Virus record (IMG/VR): IMGVR_UViG_3300043449_000735
Coordinates: 1-38,565 of that record
Origin: a virus
DNA length: 38,565 nucleotides
Reading direction: 5' to 3' (one strand)
Shown: positions 13,511-21,202 of the stretch, one piece after another
Position numbering within the stretch: position 1 is the stretch's first letter
Layout: each line of letters begins with the position of its first letter
Notes under the pieces: generated by a model
Seen by the model: only the letters and a program-made list of their open reading frames with translations
What the model was told of the DNA's origin: nothing
Databases searched by the model: none
Program-made: the position numbers and the translations under genes

Positions 13511-13761
13511 TGGTATCGTTATCGGTAGGCCGTGGCGAGAAACTGTCCACGAAGGCTGGCGCTGGGTTGACCGCTAAAGGTCGTGCTAAGTATAACAAGG
13601 CCACGGGTAGCAAGCTGAAAGCACCTGCACCTAATCCTAAATCTGAGGCTGACAAGGGCCGTAAAGCGAGCTTCTGCGCGCGTATGGGCGGCGTCGTGGC
13701 TAAGTCTAAGAACGCTGAACGCGCTAAAGCATCTATGAAGAGGTGGAACTGTGGCAAGTAA
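13510..13761 (+). CDS. Small basic conserved phage protein, 83 aa (DUF6321-like)
   Basis: It starts in a TAATG overlap with the terminase stop. Rich in Lys, Arg, Ala and Gly, with the recognisable blocks KAGAGLTAKGRAKYNKATGS and SFCARMGG, ending KRWNCGK. I recall similar proteins next to terminase or portal genes of many phages, possibly called DUF6321. The charge suggests nucleic-acid binding. First of three consecutive basic genes. Confidence 0.75.
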   Translation: MVSLSVGRGEKLSTKAGAGLTAKGRAKYNKATGSKLKAPAPNPKSEADKGRKASFCARMGGVVAKSKNAERAKASMKRWNCGK

Positions 13762-13906
13762 GCCTGGGCTATACGCCAACATACACGCAAAGAAAGCACG
13801 CATTGCAGCCGGATCGGGCGAGAAGATGCGTAAGCCAGGTGCCAAAGGCGCACCAACAGCTAAAGCGTTTGTTAGATCCGCAAAAACAGCTAAAGGAAAA
13901 CGCTGA
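13751..13906 (+). CDS. Small basic conserved phage protein, 51 aa, GTG start
   Basis: GTG 13751 overlaps the previous gene by 11 bases, with AGAGGTGG upstream. The product contains KPGLYANIHAKKARIAAGSG and EKMRKPGAKGAPTAKAF, a short conserved pattern I recall in phage packaging regions. Very basic, no acidic stretch; probably disordered until it binds nucleic acid or protein. The stop overlaps the next ATG. Confidence 0.7.
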   Translation: MASKPGLYANIHAKKARIAAGSGEKMRKPGAKGAPTAKAFVRSAKTAKGKR

Positions 13907-14067
13907 TGCCGTTAGTCAAATCATCATCTAAGAACGCCATGCGTAAGAACATATCCGCAGAAATAAAAAGCGGAAAAAAACCGGCTCAAGCCGTTGCAAT
14001 CGCGTATTCAGTAAAGCGTGCAGCGGCTAAAAAAGGCGGCATGAACAAGAAAAGCGGTAAATGCTAA
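13906..14067 (+). CDS. Small basic protein, 53 aa
   Basis: The TGATG overlap at 13904-13908 couples it to the gene before. I count 12 Lys and 2 Arg against one Glu. The core AQAVAIAYSVKRAAAKKGG is a helical motif I recall in other small phage proteins. The likely role is DNA or RNA binding, perhaps in condensation during packaging. The stop overlaps the HNH gene by 7 bases. Confidence 0.68.
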   Translation: MPLVKSSSKNAMRKNISAEIKSGKKPAQAVAIAYSVKRAAAKKGGMNKKSGKC

Positions 14068-14624
14068 TCTACGATGTTGGCATACCATGCCGCAAAGGCC
14101 ACACAACGGGCCGATATACGGTAAGCCACAAATGCGTCCAATGCGCTAAAGATGCTGCTTTGGCGTGGAATAAAGCTAACCCTGAACGTTACAAAGAAAT
14201 AAAAAAGAAAAGCCGCGATCCTGCTAAAGAATCAGAACGCTATCGTAAATGGCGGCTTAAAAATCCTGATAAAGTAAAAGCCAAAAACGCTAATTGGCAA
14301 ACTAAAAATTGGGATAAATATCTGGATATATCCTCTAGGTGGAAAAATCGTAACCGAGGGCATGTAAACGCTAAAACGAAAGAACGGCGGCTATCCCAGA
14401 TACAACGCACACCGAAATGGCTGACAGATCAAGATTTTGCTGATATAGAGAAATTCTATGATTTGGCCCATGAACTTTCACAGGCTTACGGCTTTCCTTG
14501 GCATGTGGATCATATTATACCGCTTCAAGGTAAGATTATTTCGGGATTGCATGTAGTAGATAATCTTCAAATTATGCCGGGGTCTGAGAACTCTCGGAAA
14601 GGTAATAGATTCTATGGCTGCTAG
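14061..14624 (+). CDS. Free-standing HNH homing endonuclease, 187 aa
   Basis: An N-terminal zinc-knuckle (IPCRKGH and CVQCAKD, residues 9-30) is followed by a long basic helix rich in Lys, Arg and Trp. The C-terminal HNH core is clear: HVDHIIPLQG supplies two metal and catalytic histidines, and VVDNLQIMPGSENSRKG is the Asn-containing end. It overlaps the genes on both sides by 7 and 11 bases, so its insertion left the flanking frames intact. Such enzymes cut intron- or gene-lacking alleles in related phages and spread by repair. Confidence 0.88.
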   Translation: MLIYDVGIPCRKGHTTGRYTVSHKCVQCAKDAALAWNKANPERYKEIKKKSRDPAKESERYRKWRLKNPDKVKAKNANWQTKNWDKYLDISSRWKNRNRGHVNAKTKERRLSQIQRTPKWLTDQDFADIEKFYDLAHELSQAYGFPWHVDHIIPLQGKIISGLHVVDNLQIMPGSENSRKGNRFYGC

Positions 14625-16755
14625 TGATGTAGAGGGTGCGGGAAAAGTCTCTGATAGTCCAGACTCTGATCGTTTGGCTACTATGCGCCATCGTTTTACC
14701 GTTGCTTCAGCCGCGTATAGCGATTCAAGGGAAGACGAATTAGACGATCTTCGCTTCATGGCTGGTAGTCCTGATAATAGTTGGCAATGGCCGAGTGACG
14801 TGTTGGCAACCAGAGGCGCGGTGCAGGGTCAGACGACCAACGCGCGGCCATGCCTGACGATTAACAAGCTGCCACAGCATGTTAGGCTGGTAACAAATGA
14901 ACAACGACAGAACCGCCCCTCCGGCAAAGTCATCCCAGCGGACGATAAAGCCGACGTTGCGGTCGCAGAGATCTTTCAAGGTATCGTTAGACACATCGAA
15001 TACCTATCCGACGCGGACGTTGCATATGATACAGCCTGCGACAATCAAGTTACCTACGGAGAAGGTTATATCCGAATCCTTACGGAATATTGCCGCGAAG
15101 ACTCGTTTGACCAAGACCTGAAGATCGGTCGCGTCCGTAACAGCTTCAGCGTCTATATGGATCCAATGATCCATGACCCATGCGGATCTGACGCCGAGTG
15201 GTGCTTCATAACGGAAGACATCCCTAAAGAAGAGTATGAGCGCCTTTACCCTGACGCGCTGCCTATTAGCGTAATGATGTCGCAAGGCGTTGGCGATCAA
15301 TCACTCAGCATGTGGATGAGTCAAGAAACCGTCCGTATTGCTGAGTATTTTTATATTGAGCACCAAAAAAAGAAGCTCAATCTCTACCCCGATAATATAA
15401 CGGCTTTTGAGGGTTCGCCACAGGACAAGCAGCTCAAGTTGTTGTACGGAAAACCTCTGCGTTCGCGCACTAGCGAACACCGTCAGGTCAAGTGGCTGAA
15501 GACGAACGGCTTTGAGGTGTTAGAGGAGCGCGATTGGGCGGGTAAATGGATCCCTGTCATCCGCGTGGTGGGTAACGAGTTTGAAGTAGACGGTCAGCTC
15601 TACATCAGCGGGCTAGTGCGTAACGCGAAAGACGCGCAGCGCATGTATAACTATTGGGTCAGCCAAGAGGCAGAGATGCTGGCGCTGGCTCCGAAAGCGC
15701 CATTTATTGGATATGGAGGCCAGTTTGAAGGATACGAAACAAACTGGAAAACCGCCAATACGAACAACTGGCCTTACCTCGAAGTCAACCCAGACGTCAC
15801 CGACGGGAATGGATCTCCTCTTCCATTACCTGAACGCGCGCAGCCGCCTATGGCGCAAACCGGCCTTATCCAAGCCAAAGTGGGCGCTGGGGAAGATATC
15901 AAAGCCACCACGGGTCAATACGACAGTTCAATTGGTGCGACCAGTAACGAAAGGACAGGTCGTGCGATTCTGGCTCGGCAAAACCAGGGCGATACATCCA
16001 CATATCACTACGTGGACAATCTCGCGCGAGCGGTTCGATATACGACAAGACAGTTAGTCGATCTGATCCCTAAGATCTATGACACGGAACGCGTGGCGCG
16101 CATCGTCGGACTCGACGGCGAAGTGGATATGGTGAAAATCAATCCAAATCAACCAGAGCCAGTCCGCGTTATCAAGGATCCGATCACAGGTCTGGATATT
16201 GAGAAGATCTACAATCCGTCCATTGGTATCTATGACGTAGTTGTAACGACCGGCCCAAGTTACGCGACCAAGCGCCAAGAGGCGATGGAAGCGATGCAAA
16301 TGATCTTGCAGACTAACCCGCAGCTTTGGGCTGTGGCGGGCGACTTGTTCATCAAGAACATGGACTGGCCTGGGGCGCAGGAAATGGCGGCGCGCTTTGC
16401 CAAGACGCTCGATCCGAAGGTTCTGGACAACACAGATGAGTCGCCAGAGGCGCAGATGATGCGCGCTCAGATGAACGAGATGGCGAACCAGATGGAACAG
16501 ACCACCGCCATGATCCAGCAACTGCAACAGTCGTATGATATGCAGAAACTGGCGATTGACGAGCAGAACACGCAGATCAAGGCGTATGACGCTGAAACGA
16601 AACGCATACAGGCCACGTCTGCAAACATGACACCTGAACAAATTCAGGATATTGTCATGGGGACGGTAGCGGCGGCAATGGATACAGGTGATCTTGTGCG
16701 CGGAAACCAGCCAATACGGCAGGAAGAACAGCCCCAAATACCAGGATTAATGTGA
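14614..16755 (+). CDS. P22-like portal protein, 713 aa
   Basis: The length and pattern fit P22 gp1-like portals: an N-terminal clip and wing region with NARPCLTINKLPQHVRLVTN, PADDKADVAVAE, and YMDPMIHDPCGSDAEWCF, and a central TGQYDSSIGATSNERTGRA segment. The C-terminal 120 residues are Gln- and Met-rich helices (ANQMEQTTAMIQQLQQSYDM), as in the long barrel of P22 portals. The dodecamer would sit at the packaging vertex, contacting the terminase and later the gp4-like protein. ATG 14614 lies in the HNH 3' end. Confidence 0.92.
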   Translation: MAASDVEGAGKVSDSPDSDRLATMRHRFTVASAAYSDSREDELDDLRFMAGSPDNSWQWPSDVLATRGAVQGQTTNARPCLTINKLPQHVRLVTNEQRQNRPSGKVIPADDKADVAVAEIFQGIVRHIEYLSDADVAYDTACDNQVTYGEGYIRILTEYCREDSFDQDLKIGRVRNSFSVYMDPMIHDPCGSDAEWCFITEDIPKEEYERLYPDALPISVMMSQGVGDQSLSMWMSQETVRIAEYFYIEHQKKKLNLYPDNITAFEGSPQDKQLKLLYGKPLRSRTSEHRQVKWLKTNGFEVLEERDWAGKWIPVIRVVGNEFEVDGQLYISGLVRNAKDAQRMYNYWVSQEAEMLALAPKAPFIGYGGQFEGYETNWKTANTNNWPYLEVNPDVTDGNGSPLPLPERAQPPMAQTGLIQAKVGAGEDIKATTGQYDSSIGATSNERTGRAILARQNQGDTSTYHYVDNLARAVRYTTRQLVDLIPKIYDTERVARIVGLDGEVDMVKINPNQPEPVRVIKDPITGLDIEKIYNPSIGIYDVVVTTGPSYATKRQEAMEAMQMILQTNPQLWAVAGDLFIKNMDWPGAQEMAARFAKTLDPKVLDNTDESPEAQMMRAQMNEMANQMEQTTAMIQQLQQSYDMQKLAIDEQNTQIKAYDAETKRIQATSANMTPEQIQDIVMGTVAAAMDTGDLVRGNQPIRQEEQPQIPGLM

Positions 16756-16756
16756 A

Positions 16757-17119
16757 ATGAGCTGCGCTGACCTTATTGGACACCTGTTTCTAGCCCGCGA
16801 TGTGACTCATAGCGTGCATTTGAACACCCGCTCTTATGCAAAACATAAGGCTTTGGGTAAGTTTTATGAGAATATCATCGGTTTAGCGGATGATTTAGCG
16901 GAAAGTTATCAAGGCAGACACGGCCTAATCGGGCCAATTACGCTCCATTCGGCTAAAAAAACGTCCAATGTGACAGAATTTCTCGAAGATTCGCTGAAAG
17001 ATGTTGAGGAATTGCGGTATAAGGTCTGTGATAAGGACGAAACGGCAATCCAAAACATTATCGACGAGATTATAGGGCTTTATTTACGCACTTTATATAA
17101 ACTCAAATTTTTGGCCTAA
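16757..17119 (+). CDS. Helical ferritin/Dps-like phage protein, 120 aa (DUF5856-like)
   Basis: One base after the portal stop. The sequence is predicted as four helices; HLFLARDVTHSVHLNTRSYA and FYENIIGLADDLAESYQG look like the His/Glu pattern of Dps-like proteins. I recall DUF5856 for this family, from memory. The usual ferroxidase ligands are not clear enough to assert activity. A DNA-protecting or virion role is conceivable; otherwise unknown. Confidence 0.7.
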   Translation: MSCADLIGHLFLARDVTHSVHLNTRSYAKHKALGKFYENIIGLADDLAESYQGRHGLIGPITLHSAKKTSNVTEFLEDSLKDVEELRYKVCDKDETAIQNIIDEIIGLYLRTLYKLKFLA

Positions 17120-17122
17120 ACC

Positions 17123-17527
17123 ATGCCTACAGCAAGCTATGTAAAGTTCCAGCCCGCCATCGAAAACCTGTTTGAAGGTATCAACGCAGGGTCTGATTCG
17201 TGGGCTATTAAGCTCGCCACCGGCGTAAACGCTGCGGCTGGCACGATCACAGAAGTCGCCAACGGCAACGGTTACACAACAGGCGGTAACGCAGCCTCTG
17301 TCACGTCAGCCTCGCAGACTGGCGGCACGTTCAAGTTGGTTCTGGGCAGTCCGTCCACATGGACGGCTACGGGCGCTGGGTTTTCATTCCAATATGCGGT
17401 TCTTGTGGACACAACGACAAGCACGAACGTCGCCTATTGGGATTATGGTTCTAGTCAGACGGTTGCGGCTGGCGAAACTGTCACGGTAACGCTTGATGCT
17501 GTAAATGGCGTCTTCCAGGCGACATAA
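17123..17527 (+). CDS. Minor structural protein, beta-rich, 134 aa
   Basis: Composition is dominated by Thr, Ala, Gly, Ser and Val, typical of beta-sandwich virion proteins. It begins MPTASYVKFQPAIENLFEG and has a VAAGETVTVTLDAVNGVFQA end strand. It sits between portal and fibre genes. It could be a decoration or head-fibre protein. No catalytic motif. Confidence 0.7.
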   Translation: MPTASYVKFQPAIENLFEGINAGSDSWAIKLATGVNAAAGTITEVANGNGYTTGGNAASVTSASQTGGTFKLVLGSPSTWTATGAGFSFQYAVLVDTTTSTNVAYWDYGSSQTVAAGETVTVTLDAVNGVFQAT

Positions 17528-17931
17528 TGTCAGACAATCGCTTACTTTTAACAGAAAGCGGTAATTTTTTAGTTACAGAATCTGGCGACTACATAATTGC
17601 AGTTGTTCAGTATCTTGTAACGGCGACTAATGGCTCTTACACGGTCACAGGCCAATCGGCCACGCTGCTAAAAAGTAAGAGCGTATCGGCAAGTTATGGG
17701 ACGTATAGCGTAACAGGACAAACCGCTAATTTAGTTAAAGGCCGTGTTCTTACGCCAGAATATGGGTCTTATTTGGTAACAGGTCAGTCAGCGTCATTGG
17801 TCTACGGACGCACGATTCTTGCGCTGAATGGGGTCTATTCAATCACAGGTTATGATGCTAACATCGTGTGGGATTCTAACGCACAAAAGTATATAGAGCT
17901 TAGATCGTTTACGGAACGAAGGAGAATGTGA
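17527..17931 (+). CDS. Protein with four tandem 22-residue beta repeats, 134 aa
   Basis: It starts at a TAATG overlap. An N-terminal doublet (LLLTESGNFLVTESGDYII) is followed by four repeats of about 22 residues, each with a Gly-x-Tyr-x-Val-Thr-Gly-Gln core: GSYTVTGQSATL, GTYSVTGQTANL, GSYLVTGQSASL, GVYSITGYDANI. These form a solenoid-like or trimeric fibre pattern. It ends in a basic tail (FTERRRM). The TESG motif recurs in the gp10-like protein, residues about 410-435, hinting at shared binding. Probably a virion or fibre component. Confidence 0.7.
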   Translation: MSDNRLLLTESGNFLVTESGDYIIAVVQYLVTATNGSYTVTGQSATLLKSKSVSASYGTYSVTGQTANLVKGRVLTPEYGSYLVTGQSASLVYGRTILALNGVYSITGYDANIVWDSNAQKYIELRSFTERRRM

Positions 17932-17932
17932 G

Positions 17933-18241
17933 TTGGCTACTACCCTTAAAGCGATCACCTCATGCTTGGGGTATCAGCAAATCACATCTTTGAGCGCGGC
18001 TTCGGGGCTGACAGTGCCTTCGATTGACCCGTCTACAGGATTGACCGTCAAGGCTAATTTTGCGTTGATTACCCCTGAGACTCAGGGCGTGCGCTGGCGC
18101 GATGATGGCACGGCTCCTACGGCTTCGGTTGGTATGCCGCTTGCGGCAGGCGTAACGCTTCAATATGACGGTGATCTGAGCAAGATCAAATTTATTGAGC
18201 AAACCGCCAGCGCTAAACTCAATATTAGTTATTACGTCTGA
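17933..18241 (+). CDS. Minor structural protein, 102 aa, TTG start
   Basis: TTG 17933 has an ideal AAGGAG site at 17919-17924, so the rare start is well supported. The product is beta-rich; ETQGVRWRDDGTAPTASVGM with AAGVTLQYDGDLSKIKFIEQ is a pattern I recall in phage head-tail or decoration proteins. Function is not established. Confidence 0.72.
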   Translation: MATTLKAITSCLGYQQITSLSAASGLTVPSIDPSTGLTVKANFALITPETQGVRWRDDGTAPTASVGMPLAAGVTLQYDGDLSKIKFIEQTASAKLNISYYV

Positions 18242-18248
18242 GGCTGAC

Positions 18249-18731
18249 ATGAATATTTCAAACGATTCCCCGTCAATGGATTACGTCCAGTATTTTACGA
18301 AACAGCTTCCGCAAGATCTAGCCAAGATGGCGGCTCTTAGAGACGAGCTGGCGACCCGTCAGGGCGCGCTGTCGGCGGCTGAAGCGGCTATTGCTGACCG
18401 TGAGAAAGCTAAAGAAGAACTGGCTAACGCTAAGTTGCAGGCAGCTCAAATTCTGTCTGATGCAGACAAGAAGAACAGCGAGTCTAAGATAAAGGCCGCA
18501 GATTTAGACGCCAGAGACAAGCTGACAGCGGCTAATGAAGCCAACTTCGCTAAATCCGTCAGCATTAAAGAAGCTGAGATCGCTAAAGCTGAGTCAGTTA
18601 TAGCATCTTGGAACGCCGATTTATCCGCCCTCGAAGCAAAATTGGCAGACAAATCAAGCAAACTAGACTCAGATCGCGCGGCATTAGAAGCTAGAATCAA
18701 AGCCTTCCAAGACCGCGTTTCATCCTTCTAA
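18249..18731 (+). CDS. Coiled-coil protein, 160 aa
   Basis: I start at ATG 18249 with GAGG upstream, not at the longer 18195 reading, which runs through the previous gene. Residues of about 30-155 are almost entirely Ala/Glu/Lys/Asp-rich heptads (AEAAIADREKAKEELANAKL), a long coiled coil. It lies immediately before the S74-type fibre and could be a trimerising adaptor or shaft. No enzymatic motif. Confidence 0.78.
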   Translation: MNISNDSPSMDYVQYFTKQLPQDLAKMAALRDELATRQGALSAAEAAIADREKAKEELANAKLQAAQILSDADKKNSESKIKAADLDARDKLTAANEANFAKSVSIKEAEIAKAESVIASWNADLSALEAKLADKSSKLDSDRAALEARIKAFQDRVSSF

Positions 18732-18742
18732 GGGTTATTTAA

Positions 18743-19882
18743 ATGGCCGACGTAAAGATTTCAGCCCTTCCGAGCGCCACAACACCCCTTGCAGGCACGG
18801 AAGTCCTTCCGATAGTTCAGTCGGCCACGACAGACCAAGTTTCTGTAGCTAACCTGACCGCAGGCCGCGCAGTCTCTGCCGCCAGCCTGACGCTGACCAC
18901 GACACCCCTATCTGTAGCAAACGGCGGCACTGGCCTCACCTCGTTGACGGCTGGACGCATACCATATGGCGCTGGAACGAGTGCGTTTAGTTCGAGCAAT
19001 GGGCTGACTTTTGGTGCTTCTACATGGGGAACCGCTGCTAATTCTGTATTGCAGTTAGCGGGAACTAACGGCAGTTATCCGGGCCGTGGCAGCGCATTTA
19101 CGCTTGCCAGTCAAGATGGATTAAGCAATGTATCCATTGCCAATGATACAGGTTCTCAAGCGCTTCAATTTTACATTGGAACGTCTGAGAAAATGCGCAT
19201 CACCTCCACCGGCACAGTAAATATAGTCGGTGCAGGAACGGCAGGTTCAACTCAAGCTGTGTCGCTTAACGGCAGTGCGCCAATTAACTCTATGGTGCTG
19301 GATGCCAGCGGAAACCTGCTGGTTGGGACGACAACAGCAGACGCTAAATTCTACGTTGTCAATGGCACAGCTTCAAAAACAGCATTTCGGATAAACGGCG
19401 TTTCTGGCGCTCAAGCTCTTTTTGACTTCAACGGTGGCGGTGCTAACTATATTGATGCAGATAGTCATAACTTCCGAAGTAAAGCCGGAGCAGATTGGGT
19501 CACTATATCCGAAACACTAGCTGGCGTTGGAAATAGAACAGTATATTCCACAGCCGCAGGCGTTTTAACTAACTCAAGTTCTGACTTGACGCTGAAAACT
19601 AACATTATTCCAGTTTCATACGGCCTTTCTACCGTAATGCAATTAAATCCTATCAAATTTAATTGGAAAGACACGGATAAAATGGGCGCGCAAAGCGAAA
19701 TTGGCTTTGGCGCGCAGGATATGCAGGAAGTTGTTCCAGAAATTGTAGGAACAAATGGTGACGGAACTTTATCGGTAGATTATCCCAAGCTAACAGCCGT
19801 TTTAGCCAAAGCCATCCAAGAACTTTCCGCAAAGAACGACGCACTAGAAGCGCGCATAGCCGCTGTAGAAGGAATTGCATAA
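18743..19882 (+). CDS. Tail fibre/spike with S74 self-cleaving chaperone domain, 379 aa
   Basis: AAGGG is the ribosome site. The N-terminal part has VADVKISALPSATTPLAG-like linker repeats (MADVKISALPSATTPLAGTE), then VANGGTGLTSL fibre motifs. The C-terminal ~100 residues form an intramolecular chaperone auto-processing domain: SSSDLTLKTNI holds the Ser-Asp dyad (about residue 278), followed by NPIKFNWKD, IGFGAQDMQEVVPEIV and a final coiled-coil (AIQELSAKNDALEARIAAVE). The trimer folds and then cuts the domain off. It would contact the host surface. Confidence 0.88.
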   Translation: MADVKISALPSATTPLAGTEVLPIVQSATTDQVSVANLTAGRAVSAASLTLTTTPLSVANGGTGLTSLTAGRIPYGAGTSAFSSSNGLTFGASTWGTAANSVLQLAGTNGSYPGRGSAFTLASQDGLSNVSIANDTGSQALQFYIGTSEKMRITSTGTVNIVGAGTAGSTQAVSLNGSAPINSMVLDASGNLLVGTTTADAKFYVVNGTASKTAFRINGVSGAQALFDFNGGGANYIDADSHNFRSKAGADWVTISETLAGVGNRTVYSTAAGVLTNSSSDLTLKTNIIPVSYGLSTVMQLNPIKFNWKDTDKMGAQSEIGFGAQDMQEVVPEIVGTNGDGTLSVDYPKLTAVLAKAIQELSAKNDALEARIAAVEGIA

Positions 19883-20211
19883 TGAGCAACACATATACGT
19901 GGCAAATCTCTCAACTAGAGTGCTATCCACAACACGACAACCACACGGACGTTGTGTTCATTGTTCACTGGAGACGTCAAGCGACAGACGGCACACACTT
20001 CGCTGACACATACGGCTCACAATCCGTAACGCTAGACCCAGACGCTCCATTCACAGCCTATGCTGACTTAACAGAAGCACAGGTCATTGGTTGGCTTGAG
20101 GATGCTTTTGGCGAAGAGCAGTTAGCTGCACAAGTCGCTGCGCTTGATAAGCAGATTGAGGATCAGATTAACCCGCCGGTCATTCGACCACCCCTTCCTT
20201 GGAGTAATTAA
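19882..20211 (+). CDS. Conserved phage protein downstream of the fibre, 109 aa (DUF7936-like)
   Basis: TAATG-coupled to the fibre gene. The N-terminal domain (YTWQISQLECYP, DVVFIVHWRRQATDGTHFAD) looks like a small beta-sandwich, followed by a helix (WLEDAFGEEQLAAQVAALDK) and a Pro-rich end. I recall related proteins after phage fibre genes, possibly DUF7936 (uncertain). It may be a fibre-assembly chaperone or adaptor. Confidence 0.68.
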   Translation: MSNTYTWQISQLECYPQHDNHTDVVFIVHWRRQATDGTHFADTYGSQSVTLDPDAPFTAYADLTEAQVIGWLEDAFGEEQLAAQVAALDKQIEDQINPPVIRPPLPWSN

Positions 20212-20366
20212 TGTTCACGGTTGAAGAATTGAATAAACTTTTGCAAATGCTTGACTTGGCGACTAAAGCTGGCGGTTTGGCTGTAGCGAATGAAGCGCTA
20301 CCTTTAGCAGTCAAGATTCAAGAAGTAGCAAAAGGTCTTGTTGACGGAAAGTCAACAGAAGAGTAA
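20211..20366 (+). CDS. Small helical protein, 51 aa
   Basis: It starts in a TAATG overlap. The product begins MFTVEELNKLLQMLDLATKA and ends VDGKSTEE; mostly two amphipathic helices, acidic. I recall small proteins of this type between fibre and scaffold genes. Function unknown. Confidence 0.6.
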   Translation: MFTVEELNKLLQMLDLATKAGGLAVANEALPLAVKIQEVAKGLVDGKSTEE

Positions 20367-20412
20367 ATTAACTTAACCGACTAGCCGGATAGCTAGGAAG
20401 ATAGGAGTTCGC

Positions 20413-21195
20413 GTGAGCGACGAGGATCTCGCTACAGCGGAGATGAGCACCGCGCCAGAGTTGGAAGCTACGGTGGCCCCAACGACTGAGGAAAATAAAC
20501 CGGAAGAACAACCGCCCGAAAAGATGTTCACTCAAAAAGAGTTGGACGCTCTGATCGACAAGCGGTTTCGCAAAGAGAAGCTGAATGCGGCTAAAGCAGC
20601 CCAAGAGTTAGCTCAACTTCAGGCTGAGATGCAGGCTAGATCTGCGGCTCCGCCAGCGCCAGATGACTTTGAGAACGCTCAAGCCTATGCGGAAGCATTG
20701 GCCGAGCAAAAAGCTCAACAGCTCATGTTGCGTAGAGAAGCAGAGCGACAACAAACGGCTGTTCTTGAGGCATATCAAGACCGAGAGGAAGATGCTCGGA
20801 GCAAGTATGATGACTTTGAACAGGTCGCATACAACCCGAATCTTCCCGTAACGGACTATATGGCTCAAGCGATTCAGGCGTCCGATATTGGCCCCGATGT
20901 GATCTATCACCTCGGATCCAACCCAAAGGAAGCCCATCGTATAGCCAATTTACCGCCGATCTTGCAAGCAAAGGAGATCGGTAGAATCGAAGCCAAATTG
21001 GCGGCTGATCCACCGACAAAACGCACTTCAACTGCGCCAGCTCCTCTTGCTCCTGTCACGGCTACTCGGTCAAGCTCCGGCCCTAGATATGATACGACAG
21101 ACCCACGGTCTACAAAGTCGATGTCAACGTCAGAATGGATTGAAGCCGAACGGTTGCGACAGATCAAGAAGTGGGAAGCGCAACACCGTAGGTAA
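20413..21195 (+). CDS. Scaffolding protein, 260 aa, GTG start
   Basis: GTG 20413 has AGGAG about 6 bases upstream. The protein is highly charged and Ala/Glu/Gln-rich, predicted as mostly coiled (KLNAAKAAQELAQLQAEMQA), with acidic N-terminal disordered part and a basic helical end (SEWIEAERLRQIKKWEAQHR). In P22-like phages a basic C-terminal helix-turn-helix of the scaffold binds coat; this one has that form. It lies directly before the coat gene. It would direct procapsid assembly and leave before DNA fills. Confidence 0.85.
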   Translation: MSDEDLATAEMSTAPELEATVAPTTEENKPEEQPPEKMFTQKELDALIDKRFRKEKLNAAKAAQELAQLQAEMQARSAAPPAPDDFENAQAYAEALAEQKAQQLMLRREAERQQTAVLEAYQDREEDARSKYDDFEQVAYNPNLPVTDYMAQAIQASDIGPDVIYHLGSNPKEAHRIANLPPILQAKEIGRIEAKLAADPPTKRTSTAPAPLAPVTATRSSSGPRYDTTDPRSTKSMSTSEWIEAERLRQIKKWEAQHRR

Positions 21196-21202
21196 TTAAA
21201 TC

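Noticed and set aside
20381-20396. Small hairpin CTAGC/GCTAG before the scaffold start
   Set aside because: Only a 5-bp stem, no tail, and too weak to call a terminator or switch.
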